Assembly (NCBI RefSeq): GCF_004214935.1
Contig: NZ_SFCC01000001.1
Span: 558,001-622,000 of the forward strand
Direction: 5' to 3'
Length of the DNA: 64,000 bases
Source: Amycolatopsis suaedae
Lineage (GTDB): Bacteria > Actinomycetota > Actinomycetes > Mycobacteriales > Pseudonocardiaceae
Shown here: in pieces, positions 26,776-35,721 of the stretch
Position numbering within the stretch: position 1 is the stretch's first letter
Layout: each line of letters opens with the position of its first letter
The notes under the pieces: model-generated
Seen by the model: only the letters and a program-made list of their open reading frames with translations
What the model was told of the DNA's origin: nothing
Databases searched by the model: none
Translations under genes and position numbers: made by a program

Positions 26776-27595
26776 ATTTCCCCTGCACCGCTCCCGCCGC
26801 GATCGCCGTGACCACCTTGAACGCCTTCATCGCCTCGGTCATGTTGGGCGCGTCGAACCCGACCCGCCGGACCCCGACCTGGTCGACCGTGGGGATGACC
26901 GCGGCGGCCTGGGCGAGGTGGCTGGCGTCGAACTCCACCTCGATCCGGTGCGCGCCCGGCGCGGGCTCGACGGCACCGGCTCGCGTCATCGCCCTGGCCG
27001 CGGCGCTGGTCAGCAGCTCGGCCGCCCGCGAGGGGGGCAGGCAGATCGCGGCGTAACGGCTGACGCACTCCTTGACCGCCACCAGTTCGGCGCCGGGGGC
27101 GTAGTCGGCGGCGTCCTCGCAGGTCTTGTCGTCGCCGGTGACCAGCAGCACCGGGACGCCGTACTCGGCGGCCAGCGCCGCGTTGAGCCTGCCCTCGCTG
27201 GCCGCGACCCCGTCCAGCCACACGCCGGTGATCTGGTTTTCCAGGTAGGTGTGCGACAGGACGCCGTCGGCGCCCGCCCCGGCGTGGTAGCCGAGGAACA
27301 CCACGCCGGCGGGACCGGAGTCGATGCCCTGCATCATCGACAGCGGCTTGTGACGCCCGGTGAGCATCCGGGCCCGCGGATCCAGCTGTTCGAGCAGCAG
27401 GTTGCGCTGTGAGGAGTGGGCCTCGTTCACCAGGACGTCGGTGGCGCCGCCGTCGTGCAGACCGGCGACCGCCGCGTTGACGTCACCGGTGAACAGGGTC
27501 CGGAACCGTTGCCACTGCTCGGTTCCCGGCACCACGTCGTCGGTCCAGGTGACGCCGGTGGCGCCCTCCATGTCCGCCGAGATCATGATCCGCAT
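26768..27595 (-). CDS. dppA: M55 D-aminopeptidase (DppA family)
   Basis: A 275-residue zinc aminopeptidase of the DppA family, which removes N-terminal D-amino acids such as D-Ala from peptides and is thought to recycle cell-wall peptides. With the ATG at 27595, positions match Bacillus DppA: Asp8 and Glu10 (SADMEG), His60 (NEAH), His104 (GYHAG) and His115 (LSHTYLEN), with Glu134 in ASEGR. An alternative ATG nine bases upstream is less likely because TACGGT lies seven bases before 27595. It is divergent from the dpp transporter genes, as expected for a D-Ala-peptide uptake and breakdown unit. Confidence 0.92.
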   Translation of the reverse strand: MRIMISADMEGATGVTWTDDVVPGTEQWQRFRTLFTGDVNAAVAGLHDGGATDVLVNEAHSSQRNLLLEQLDPRARMLTGRHKPLSMMQGIDSGPAGVVFLGYHAGAGADGVLSHTYLENQITGVWLDGVAASEGRLNAALAAEYGVPVLLVTGDDKTCEDAADYAPGAELVAVKECVSRYAAICLPPSRAAELLTSAAARAMTRAGAVEPAPGAHRIEVEFDASHLAQAAAVIPTVDQVGVRRVGFDAPNMTEAMKAFKVVTAIAAGAVQGKYG

Positions 27596-27648
27596 GGGCC
27601 ACACCGTAGCGGGCTAAGTTACGGCTTGGCATTAACGTAGGGCAATCG

Positions 27649-27679
27649 TTGACACCGGGTCGTCACAAGTGGTTACTTT
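27649..27679 (+). promoter_or_regulatory. promoter of the dpp transporter operon
   Basis: A consensus -35 TTGACA (27649-27654) and a -10-like TACTTT (27674-27679) are 19 bases apart. Transcription would start near 27686, giving a leader of about 50 bases before the ATG at 27735. An AACG-N9-CGTT dyad (about 27634-27650) touches the -35. Inferred. Confidence 0.45.
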
Positions 27680-27734
27680 TCGGCTTTCGGGGGTTCGGGA
27701 CGGTGTCAGCTGGTGGACGATTGATTGGGGAACC

Positions 27735-29552
27735 ATGGTGCGTTTGAGCCGTTGGCGGGCAGGCCGCAGAGCTGCGGCGATCGGCGTGAGCGCGATGCTG
27801 GCGGCAGGCCCGTTCGTGGCCGCGCCCGCGCAGGCCCAGGAGCAGCAGCCCACGGTGCTGCGTGTGGCGCTCGTCCAGGACATCGACCACCTGAACCCCT
27901 TCCTGGCCAGCTTCGCCTCCTCGTCGATGATCGGCCGCCTGTCCTGGGAGTTCCTGTCGCTGCCCTCGGCCGAGGACGCCACCCCCACCCCGGGTGTCGC
28001 GGAGAAGTGGCAGCCCTCGGCGGACGGCCTGACCTGGACCTTCACCATCCGGGACATGAAGTGGTCGGACGGCAAGCCGCTGACCGCCAACGACGCCGCG
28101 TTCACGTTCAACAAGATCATGAACGACGACGCGGCGGCCGAGGCCAACGGCAACTTCGTGGAGAACTTCGAGACGGTCACCGCCACCGACCCGAAGACGC
28201 TGACCATCAAGCTGAAGAAGCCGCAGGCCAGCATGACCGCGCTGGACGTGCCGATCGTGCCCGAGCACATCTGGGGCCCGGTCAAGGACATCGCGGCGCC
28301 GGAAACCGACACGATCGCCAAGGTCGGCGTCGGCTCGGGCCCGTTCATCATCACCGAGTACCGGGTCAACGAGCTGGTCCGGCTCAAGGCCAACCCGGAC
28401 TACTGGCGTGGCAAGTCCAAGGTCGACGAGCTGCAGTTCCTGCGCTTCGACAACGCCGACGCCGCGGTCAGCGCCCTGCGCAACGGTGAGGTCGACCTGA
28501 TCAACCGGCTCACCCCGACCCAGTTCAACGCCCTGCAGGGTCAGGCCAACATCACCACCAACAACGCCGCGGGCCGCCGCTACGACGAGCTGCTGATCAA
28601 CCCCGGCGCGCAGAACGCCCAGCGGCAGCCGATCGGTGACGGTCACGCCGCGCTCAAGGACGTCCGCGTCCGCAAGGCCATCGCCAGGGCGATCGACCCG
28701 CAGGTCATCATCGACAAGGTGCTGGGCGGGTTCGGCGAGGCACCAGGCGGGATCGTGCCGCCGCTGTTCAAGACCTACCACTACGAGCCCGGCCCGAACG
28801 AGAAGTACACGTTCGACCTGGCCGCCGCCAACGCCGCGTTGGACCAGGCCGGCTACCCCAGGGGTGCCGACGGCGTCCGCTCCGGCCCCGGTGGACGGCT
28901 GCAGCTGCGGCTGGTCGGGCACGCCAGCCGGGACTACGACCAGCGGGTCGCCGAGTACATCACCGGCTGGCTGCGCGAGGTCGGCATCGCGGTGGAGAAG
29001 AAGCTGGTCTCCGACAACGAGGTCGACGCGTCCACCTCGGCTGGCACCTACGACCTGGCGATCTCCGGCTGGGGCACCAACCCCGACCCCGACTACATCC
29101 TGTCCAAGCACACCTGCGGCCTGCTGCCGGCCAGCGCGGGCAGCACCAGCTCCGCGTCGTTCTTCTGCGACCCCGAGTACGACCGGCTCTACGGCGAGCA
29201 GGCGGCGCTGCTGGACCAGGGCCAGCGGGCCGAGGCAGTGAAGCGGGCACAGGCACGGCACTACGACCAGGCGCCCAGCCTGGTGCTGGACTACAAGAAC
29301 GTGCTCGAGGCCTACCGCAGCGACCGGTTCAGCGACTTCCCGAAGCAGCCGGCCGGCAAGGGCTCGATCATGGAGCAGAACGGCTACTGGGGCTTCTACG
29401 GCGCGACCCCGGCCGGTCAGGGCGGCGACAGCGGCGGCGGCATCCCGGTCGGGGTGTGGATCGGTGGCGGTGCGGTCGTGGCGATCGCGCTGGTCGTCGG
29501 CGGCGTCGCACTGGCGCGGCGCGGCAAGACGGCCGACGAGGACAAGGAATAA
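27735..29552 (+). CDS. peptide ABC transporter substrate-binding protein, C-terminally anchored
   Basis: A 605-residue family 5 (DppA/OppA-type) binding protein. It has a signal peptide of about 35 residues (RRAAAIGVSAMLAAGPFVA, ending APAQA-QEQ) with no lipobox cysteine. The binding domain follows, with TPGVAEKWQPSADGLTWTFTI near residue 90 and GWGTNPDPDYIL near 450. It then has a glycine-rich linker and a C-terminal membrane helix (VWIGGGAVVAIALVVGGVAL) with a basic/acidic tail. So it is held by a C-terminal helix instead of a lipid. A GGGG ribosome site precedes the ATG. It is the first gene of the dpp operon. Confidence 0.92.
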   Translation: MVRLSRWRAGRRAAAIGVSAMLAAGPFVAAPAQAQEQQPTVLRVALVQDIDHLNPFLASFASSSMIGRLSWEFLSLPSAEDATPTPGVAEKWQPSADGLTWTFTIRDMKWSDGKPLTANDAAFTFNKIMNDDAAAEANGNFVENFETVTATDPKTLTIKLKKPQASMTALDVPIVPEHIWGPVKDIAAPETDTIAKVGVGSGPFIITEYRVNELVRLKANPDYWRGKSKVDELQFLRFDNADAAVSALRNGEVDLINRLTPTQFNALQGQANITTNNAAGRRYDELLINPGAQNAQRQPIGDGHAALKDVRVRKAIARAIDPQVIIDKVLGGFGEAPGGIVPPLFKTYHYEPGPNEKYTFDLAAANAALDQAGYPRGADGVRSGPGGRLQLRLVGHASRDYDQRVAEYITGWLREVGIAVEKKLVSDNEVDASTSAGTYDLAISGWGTNPDPDYILSKHTCGLLPASAGSTSSASFFCDPEYDRLYGEQAALLDQGQRAEAVKRAQARHYDQAPSLVLDYKNVLEAYRSDRFSDFPKQPAGKGSIMEQNGYWGFYGATPAGQGGDSGGGIPVGVWIGGGAVVAIALVVGGVALARRGKTADEDKE

Positions 29553-29567
29553 GGGAGCACCACACGC

Positions 29568-30596
29568 GTGACCGAGGTTCTCTCCGGCACCCCCGGCGCC
29601 GACCTGCCCGATCCGGACGAGCGGCGCCGGGGAACCGGGACCGGCCGGTTCCTGGCAGGCAAGATCGGCGGTGCCCTGCTCAGCCTGTTCGCCGTGGTGG
29701 TGCTCGGGTTCCTGCTGTTCCGGATGATTCCCGGCGACCCGATCGCCACGAAGACCAAGGAACGGCCGGTCACCCCCGAGCAGATCGCCGAGCTGCGGAT
29801 CAAGTACGGCGTGGACAAGCCGATGCACGAGCAGTTCGTCGACTACCTGTCCCACCTGGTCCGCGGTGACCTGCAGGATTCGGTGTTCTTCAACCGGCCG
29901 GTGGCCGACCTGATCCTGGAGCGGCTGTGGCCGACGGTGCTGCTGGTCGGCACCGCGACGCTGCTGGCGATCGCGCTCGGGCTGTGGCTCGGTGTCCGGG
30001 CGGCGTGGCGGCACGGCAGCCGGTTCGACCGGGTCCAGACGGGGCTGGCGCTGACCCTGTGGTCGGTTCCGCAGTTCTGGCTCGGCCTGCTGCTGCTGAT
30101 CGCCACGCAGGGCCTGTTCCCCAGCCGCGGCATGACCTCACCCGACGTCGGACCCGGGTTCATCGAGCAGGGGCTCGACGTCGCGCACCACCTGGTGCTG
30201 CCGGCGGTGACGTTGCTGGTGGTGATCTACGCGCAGTACATGCTGGTGATGCGGTCGTCGCTGCTGGAGGAGATGAACGCCGACTACCTCACCACCGCGC
30301 GGGCCAAGGGACTGCGGGACGACCTGGTGCGGCGGCGGCACGCGGTGCCCAACGCGCTGCTGCCCACGGTCACGCTGATCTTCCTGCAGTTCGGCCTGGT
30401 CGTGTCCGGCACGGTGACGGTGGAGACCGTGTTCTCCTGGCCGGGACTGGGCCAGCTGACCTACGAGGCGCTGCGCGGACCGGATCTCCCGCTGCTGCAA
30501 GGCGTGTTCCTGGTGCTGGCCGGCTCGGTGATCGTGATGAACCTGATCGCCGAGGTGCTCTACCGCGTGATCGACCCGAGGGTGCGTGTCCAGTGA
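29568..30596 (+). CDS. dppB: peptide ABC transporter permease (DppB-like)
   Basis: A 342-residue inner-membrane permease with six predicted helices. The first is at LLSLFAVVVLGFLLFRMIPG (near 38-57), followed by the large exported loop typical of DppB/OppB. The cytoplasmic EAA loop that contacts the ATPase is NADYLTTARAKGLRDDLV (near 240). It forms the channel together with the following permease. The start is GTG 29568, 15 bases after the binding-protein stop. The symbol is by family and operon position; di- or oligopeptide specificity is not proven. Confidence 0.9.
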   Translation: MTEVLSGTPGADLPDPDERRRGTGTGRFLAGKIGGALLSLFAVVVLGFLLFRMIPGDPIATKTKERPVTPEQIAELRIKYGVDKPMHEQFVDYLSHLVRGDLQDSVFFNRPVADLILERLWPTVLLVGTATLLAIALGLWLGVRAAWRHGSRFDRVQTGLALTLWSVPQFWLGLLLLIATQGLFPSRGMTSPDVGPGFIEQGLDVAHHLVLPAVTLLVVIYAQYMLVMRSSLLEEMNADYLTTARAKGLRDDLVRRRHAVPNALLPTVTLIFLQFGLVVSGTVTVETVFSWPGLGQLTYEALRGPDLPLLQGVFLVLAGSVIVMNLIAEVLYRVIDPRVRVQ

Positions 30597-31498
30597 CCGA
30601 AGTGGAAAGCGCGCGCACGATCGCGCGGCGGCGGCGCAAGGCCGCGGCGGCGAAGGTGTGGCACGAGTTCACCACCGACCGCGGTGGCGTGATCGGCCTG
30701 GTGGTGCTGGCGGTCATCGTGCTGCTGGCCCTGCTGGCGCCGCTGATCACCGACCCGGCTGGGCTGGACGTCACCAAGGCCGAAGGGCTGCCGCTGCAGG
30801 CACCCAGCGGGGAGTACCTGCTCGGCACCGACGTCGACGGCCGGTCGGTGCTGCTGATGACCTACTGGGGCACGCGGGCGTCACTGCTGGTCGGGTTCGC
30901 GGCCACGATCCTGTCGGTGCTGATCGGCACGCTGGTCGGGATGGCTACCGCGCACTTCGGCGGCTGGACGTCGCGGCTGCTGCTGCCGGTGACCGACTTC
31001 TTCCTCGCGCTGCCGTCGCTGGTGCTGGCCATCGCGCTGAGCAGTGTCCTGCCGCAGGGACTGGCGACCATCGTGCTCGCCGTCGGCATCACGTCGTGGC
31101 CGACGACCGCACGGCTGGTCCGGGCACAGACGCTGACCATCGAGAGCAGGCCCTACATCGAACGGGCACGGGCGCTGGGCGGCGGGCACCTGCACGTGCT
31201 GGGCAAGCATGTGCTGCCCGCGGTGATGCCGCTGGTGCTGGCCAACACGACACTGGTGGTCGGCAGCTCGATCATCGCCGAGTCCACCCTGTCGTTCCTC
31301 GGCGTCGGTGACCCCGGCGTCGTGTCCTGGGGCTCGATGCTGGCCACCGCGCTGCAGTCGGGCGCCATCACCGGCAACGCCTGGTGGTACCTGCTGCCGC
31401 CCGGCATCGCGATCGTGGTGGTCGTGCTGTGCTTCACGCTCGTCGGACGGGCGCTGGAGACGGTGCTCAACCCGCGGCTGAAGGGTGGCCGGTCGTGA
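30593..31498 (+). CDS. dppC: peptide ABC transporter permease (DppC-like)
   Basis: A 301-residue permease with a cytoplasmic N-terminus (ARRRRKAAAAK) and six helices starting at GLVVLAVIVLLALLAPLI. The DppC-type segment EYLLGTDVDGRSV is near residue 66 and the EAA-like loop ESRPYIERARALGGGHLHVL near 184. It pairs with the preceding DppB-like protein. The GTG start overlaps the dppB-like stop by four bases, so translation is coupled. Confidence 0.9.
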   Translation: MTEVESARTIARRRRKAAAAKVWHEFTTDRGGVIGLVVLAVIVLLALLAPLITDPAGLDVTKAEGLPLQAPSGEYLLGTDVDGRSVLLMTYWGTRASLLVGFAATILSVLIGTLVGMATAHFGGWTSRLLLPVTDFFLALPSLVLAIALSSVLPQGLATIVLAVGITSWPTTARLVRAQTLTIESRPYIERARALGGGHLHVLGKHVLPAVMPLVLANTTLVVGSSIIAESTLSFLGVGDPGVVSWGSMLATALQSGAITGNAWWYLLPPGIAIVVVVLCFTLVGRALETVLNPRLKGGRS

Positions 31499-33138
31499 CC
31501 GAGACATTGCTGGAACTCAAAGACCTGACGGTCACCTACACCACCGCCGGCGGCGAGGTGCCCGCCGTGCGCGGGGTGAGCCTGTCGCTGCCCGCGGGCG
31601 GCACGCTGGGCCTGGCGGGGGAGTCGGGGTCGGGCAAGTCGACGGTGGCGATGAGCGTGCTGCGGCTGCTGCCCAAGTCCGCCAGGATCGGTGGCGGCAT
31701 CCTGCTCGACGGCGAGGACGTCACGTCGATGAAGTGGGGCAGGCTGCGCGCGGTGCGCTGGTCGGAGGCGGCCGTGGTGTTCCAGGGCGCGATGCACGCG
31801 CTCAACCCGGTCCGCCGCGTCGGCACGCAGATCGCCGAACCCATCCGGCTGCACGCCCCCGACGGCGAGCAGCCAACGGACACGCAGGTCCGCGACCGGG
31901 TCGAGGAACTGCTCGCGCAGGTGGACCTGCCCGCGTCGAAGGCGCAGGCCTACCCGCACGAACTGTCCGGCGGGCAGAAACAGCGGGTCATGATCGCCAT
32001 GGCACTGGCCTGCCGGCCCCGGCTCATCCTCGCCGACGAGCCGACCACGGCACTGGACGTCATCGTGCAGGCACAGGTGCTGGACCTGCTGTCCAACCTG
32101 GTCCGGGAGCACCGGCTGGGCCTGATGCTGATCAGCCACGACCTGTCGGTGCTGGCCGCCACGTGTGAGCGGATCGCCGTCATGTACGACGGGGAGATCG
32201 TGGAGGAGGGCCCCGGCAGGCAGGTCATGACCGAGCCCGAGCACGCGCACAGCAAGGCGCTGGCGGCGGCGTTCCCGACGGTGGGGGACCCGGTGTCGCG
32301 GTTCGCCCCCGCCACCAGCGAGCCGCTGCCGCCGGAACCCGAGCGGTCCAGTGAACGGCGCCCGCTGCTGTCGGCGAAGGACCTGCGGGTGACCTTCCGT
32401 GACCGCACCGGCGGGCGGGTGCACGCCGTCGACGGGGTGGATCTGGAGGTGTGCCGCGACGAGATCGTCGCACTGGTCGGCCAGTCGGGCTCGGGCAAGA
32501 CCACGCTGGCCCGCACGCTGCTCGGCCTGCAGAAACCCACGTCGGGCACGGTGCTGTTCGACGGCGAGCCGATGCCGCGGTCCAGCGAGGGACTCAAGGC
32601 GTACCGCAGGCGGGTGCAGCTGGTGCTGCAGGACCCGACGAGCGCGCTGAACCCGAGGCACAGCGTCTACGAGGCGGTGGCCGAGGGCCCGCGGATCCAC
32701 GGGATGGACGGTGACGAGCGCGCCATCGTCGCGGCGGCACTGGAGGCCGCGGAGTTGCGGCCGGCGGAGAAGTTCATGCCGCGGCTGCCGCACGAGCTGT
32801 CCGGCGGGCAGCGGCAACGCGTGGTGATCGCCGGCGCGCTGGCGCTGGAGCCGAGCGTGCTGGTGGCCGACGAGCCGGTCGCCTCGCTGGACGCGTCGGT
32901 GCGTGGCGAGATCCTCGGCCTGCTGCTGCGGCTGCGTCGCCGGCTGGGCCTGGCCGGCCTGGTGATCACGCACGACCTCGGGCTGGCGTGGAACATCGCC
33001 GACCGCGTCGCCGTGATGTACCGCGGCAAGCTGGTCGAGGTCGGCTCAGTGGAGCAGGTCCTGCTGGACCCGCAACACGACTACACGCGCACCCTGCTGG
33101 CCGCCCTCCCCGGCGGAACCGTCGGCGCCCCCGGCTAG
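31495..33138 (+). CDS. fused DppD-DppF-type ABC ATPase
   Basis: A 547-residue protein with two complete ATPase domains, equal to DppD and DppF joined by a Pro/Glu-rich linker (about residues 265-285). Domain 1 has Walker A GESGSGKST, signature LSGGQKQR and Walker B LILADEPTTALD. Domain 2 has GQSGSGKTT, LSGGQRQR and VLVADEPVASLD. Both carry the H-loop (ISHDLS, ITHDLG). The oligopeptide C-terminal extension is short in each. It energises uptake by the two permeases. The start overlaps the dppC-like stop by four bases and it closes the operon. Confidence 0.95.
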   Translation: MTETLLELKDLTVTYTTAGGEVPAVRGVSLSLPAGGTLGLAGESGSGKSTVAMSVLRLLPKSARIGGGILLDGEDVTSMKWGRLRAVRWSEAAVVFQGAMHALNPVRRVGTQIAEPIRLHAPDGEQPTDTQVRDRVEELLAQVDLPASKAQAYPHELSGGQKQRVMIAMALACRPRLILADEPTTALDVIVQAQVLDLLSNLVREHRLGLMLISHDLSVLAATCERIAVMYDGEIVEEGPGRQVMTEPEHAHSKALAAAFPTVGDPVSRFAPATSEPLPPEPERSSERRPLLSAKDLRVTFRDRTGGRVHAVDGVDLEVCRDEIVALVGQSGSGKTTLARTLLGLQKPTSGTVLFDGEPMPRSSEGLKAYRRRVQLVLQDPTSALNPRHSVYEAVAEGPRIHGMDGDERAIVAAALEAAELRPAEKFMPRLPHELSGGQRQRVVIAGALALEPSVLVADEPVASLDASVRGEILGLLLRLRRRLGLAGLVITHDLGLAWNIADRVAVMYRGKLVEVGSVEQVLLDPQHDYTRTLLAALPGGTVGAPG

Positions 33139-33192
33139 AAGCGCACGTGCGAACGGACCGGCCGAGCGCGGTGTGTAATGTCGCTTCCCAGT

Positions 33193-34782
33193 ATGGCGAC
33201 CACTGCAGATCCCGCCGCTGAGCGTGAATCCTCCGCCGGCGGCGCCGGCGAGACCGCACCGGCCGGGAACCGAACCGAGCCCGGCGGGCTGGACACGCGT
33301 TTCCTCACCCCGGCCCGGTTCCCGTACCGGACGATCGCGCTGGGCACGGTCGGCAGCACCCTGATCCTGCTCGCCGCGCTGGGGGCGGCAGGCATCCTGA
33401 TCCGCGACCCCGTCATCGGTCACGGTCCGCTGTCGTTCATCCGCTACGGTCACGGCAAGGCACTGGCCACCGCGCTGCTCTACATCGGGTTCGCCCTGGT
33501 CGTGTGGGCGTGGGTACGGCTGGGCCGCTACGTCATCGCCGGCCTGGTCGGCAGCGGCCCGGTCCTGGCCGCCTCCGCGTGCTGGACGGTGCCGCTGCTG
33601 ATCGCGCCGCCACTGTTCACCCGCGACGTCTTCTCCTACCTCGGCCAGGGCGCGCAGCTGCTGTACGGCCGCGACCCGTACGGCACCGGGCCGGCGGAGC
33701 TGGACGTCCTGCCCGACATCGTCCACAACGTCCACCTGCTCTGGCAGACCACCCCCGCGCCGTACGGCCCGGGCTGGCTGGCCATCTCCCAGGGCGTCGT
33801 CGCGCTCACCGGCAACAACCCGATCGCCGGCGTGATCGTCACCCGGCTGGTCATGCTGATCGGCCTCGGCGGCATGCTGTGGGCCCTGCCCCGGCTCGTC
33901 CGGCACCTCGGCGGCAAGCTGCCGATCACGCTGTGGCTGGCGGTCGCCAGCCCGATGACGGTGATTCACCTGATCGGCGGCCCGCACAACGACCTGATGA
34001 TGCTCGGCTTCCTCACCATCGGCGTGCTGGCCATGCTCGAACGTCACCCGGTGGTGTCGATCGTCCTGGTCACCATCGGCATGCTGATCAAGCCGACCGC
34101 CGGCATCGCGCTGCCGTTCCTGGTATGGATGTGGGCCAACCAGCTACCCGGGGACAAGCTGTGGCCCCGGTTCTTCCGTGCCGTCATCCCCGCGCTCGGC
34201 ATCTTCGGCGTCGTGTTCGTGGCGGGCACCTGGGTGTCGCTGGGGACGTTCAACCTGGGCTGGTTCGCCGCCCTGTCCGCACCGCAGCTGATCACCAACT
34301 GGCTGAACTTCCCCTCCGGTGTCGGCGAGTTCTTCTTCACGCTGGTCCACGTCGTGATCGATGTCCCGTCGTCACCGTTCGTGACCACCGCGCGGATGGT
34401 CGGCTGGGTCGCACTGGGCGTGTTCCTGGTCTGGCAGTGGTGGCAGGCCCGCCACGGCGGCACCGGCGCGGTCGCCAGGGCCGCCGCCGCGTTGCTGGCG
34501 GTGTCGCTGCTGGCCCCTCCGACCCTGCCCTGGTATCTGACCTGGGGTTTCGTGTTGTTCTCGGCGTTCACCTGGACCCGTCGCCAGCTGGCGCTGGTCG
34601 TCGGGGTGTCGGTGTTCCTGGTGCTGGTCTTCTACCCGACCGGCGAGCAGGCCATGTACGACTGGTGGTTCATGGCGGGCGTGTTCGCGGTCAGCGTGTA
34701 CGCGGCCGCGTCGCTGCTGCGGCCCGACCCGCTCGGCCTGGTCAGTGCGTGGCGGCGAAAGCCCAGCCGCTCCAGCGACTGA
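33193..34782 (+). CDS. mptB: polyprenol-phosphomannose-dependent alpha-1,6-mannosyltransferase (MptB type)
   Basis: A 529-residue polytopic GT-C glycosyltransferase with about 12-13 helices. The MptB/MptA features include FTRDVFSYLGQGAQLLYGRDPY (near residue 140, acidic catalytic motif in the first outside loop) and TPAPYGPGWLAI. It adds alpha-1,6-mannose to a lipid-anchored mannan core using polyprenol-phosphomannose, the product of the synthase gene at 57432. I prefer ATG 33193, because TAATGT at 33176-33181 would include the alternative ATG at 33178. Its 3' end overlaps the convergent flavin/F420 gene by 41 bases. Confidence 0.85.
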   Translation: MATTADPAAERESSAGGAGETAPAGNRTEPGGLDTRFLTPARFPYRTIALGTVGSTLILLAALGAAGILIRDPVIGHGPLSFIRYGHGKALATALLYIGFALVVWAWVRLGRYVIAGLVGSGPVLAASACWTVPLLIAPPLFTRDVFSYLGQGAQLLYGRDPYGTGPAELDVLPDIVHNVHLLWQTTPAPYGPGWLAISQGVVALTGNNPIAGVIVTRLVMLIGLGGMLWALPRLVRHLGGKLPITLWLAVASPMTVIHLIGGPHNDLMMLGFLTIGVLAMLERHPVVSIVLVTIGMLIKPTAGIALPFLVWMWANQLPGDKLWPRFFRAVIPALGIFGVVFVAGTWVSLGTFNLGWFAALSAPQLITNWLNFPSGVGEFFFTLVHVVIDVPSSPFVTTARMVGWVALGVFLVWQWWQARHGGTGAVARAAAALLAVSLLAPPTLPWYLTWGFVLFSAFTWTRRQLALVVGVSVFLVLVFYPTGEQAMYDWWFMAGVFAVSVYAAASLLRPDPLGLVSAWRRKPSRSSD

Positions 34783-35152
34783 CCGCGGTGACCACCACGG
34801 GCCCCTCCGGCGGACGGTCGGCGTACTGCGGGTACTTCGCCACCAGCGCGTCCATCGGCCCGGCCGGCTCGACGGCGGCGGTGCCGTCGGCCCGCACCCA
34901 CCACAGCCGGGTCCAGTCCTCGTCGTAGTGGTCGACGAGGAAGCTGACCGCGGGGTTGGCCTCGATGTTGGCCAGCCGCCGCAGGTTCGCGGTGGACTTG
35001 GGTTTGTGGTCCACCGCGAACACCACGGTGTCGCCGTCGACGGCGAAGGTCACCGGCACGAGGTGCGGGGTGCCGTCCGCCGCGGCGGTGGCCAGCCGGG
35101 CCACCCGTGCCGCGGCGAACCGGCTCCTCGCCTCCGCCGTGCCCAGCCGCAT
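34742..35152 (-). CDS. PPOX-class F420-dependent oxidoreductase (TIGR03668 type)
   Basis: A 136-residue split-beta-barrel flavin/F420-binding protein of the actinobacterial FDOR group. Features are the N-terminal ARVARLATAAADGTPHLVPV segment (about 15-34), KPKSTANLRRLANIEANP in the middle, and the Trp-rich end DWTRLWWVRADG. Members reduce substrates with F420H2 or carry heme/flavin; the substrate is unknown. It has a leaderless start: TAGTGT lies seven bases upstream and overlaps the stop codon of the FMN reductase gene. It converges with mptB with overlapping ends. Confidence 0.85.
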   Translation of the reverse strand: MRLGTAEARSRFAAARVARLATAAADGTPHLVPVTFAVDGDTVVFAVDHKPKSTANLRRLANIEANPAVSFLVDHYDEDWTRLWWVRADGTAAVEPAGPMDALVAKYPQYADRPPEGPVVVTAVSRWSGWAFAATH

Positions 35153-35162
35153 GCCCGCGACA

Positions 35163-35708
35163 CTAGACGGTGGCGTACGGCCGCGCGGTGCGGGCGCTGC
35201 GCAGTGCCTTGGCCCACCAGGCCAGCTGGTCCAGCAGTGCGGTGGCCGCGGCGTTGACGGCGTCGGGCTGACGTGGCTGGCCTGCGTCGGTGAACTGGTC
35301 CCACGCGTAGGCGAAGCTGACCGTCTCGCGGATGGTGACGGCGTGCAGTTCGGCGAAGACGATCCGCAGCTGCTCCACCGACCGCAGGCCGCCGGAGATC
35401 CCGCCGTAGGACACGAACCCGACCGGCTTGGCCTGCCACTGCGCGCCGAGCGAGTCGATGGCGGTCTTCAGCGGCCCGGGGTAGCCGTGGTTGTACTCCG
35501 GCGTGATGACGACGAACGCGTCGGCCGCGCCGATCCGCTCGGCGAACTCCTTGCTGGGAAACGGGATTTCCGCCAGATCGACCACGTCGACGGTCAGGTC
35601 GGCACGCTGCTGGGCCTGGTCGGTGAACCAGGTCGACACCACGGGGGCGAACCTGCCCTCGCGGACGCTGCCGACGATCACTGCGAGACGGAACCGGTCG
35701 GTGCTCAT
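35163..35708 (-). CDS. NADPH-dependent FMN reductase family protein
   Basis: A 181-residue flavodoxin-like reductase. The FMN-binding loop is GSVREGRFAP (about 13-22) and TPEYNHGYPGPLK (near 79) contacts the flavin; SYGGISGGLRS follows. This is the ChrR/SsuE-like group that transfers electrons from NADPH to FMN, quinones or azo dyes. A strong AGGAGA ribosome site precedes ATG 35708. It sits 13 bases downstream of the DHA2 efflux gene on the same strand, so it is probably in the SoxR-controlled transcript, which makes sense for a quinone-reducing enzyme. Confidence 0.9.
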   Translation of the reverse strand: MSTDRFRLAVIVGSVREGRFAPVVSTWFTDQAQQRADLTVDVVDLAEIPFPSKEFAERIGAADAFVVITPEYNHGYPGPLKTAIDSLGAQWQAKPVGFVSYGGISGGLRSVEQLRIVFAELHAVTIRETVSFAYAWDQFTDAGQPRQPDAVNAAATALLDQLAWWAKALRSARTARPYATV

Positions 35709-35721
35709 GGGGATTCTCCTT

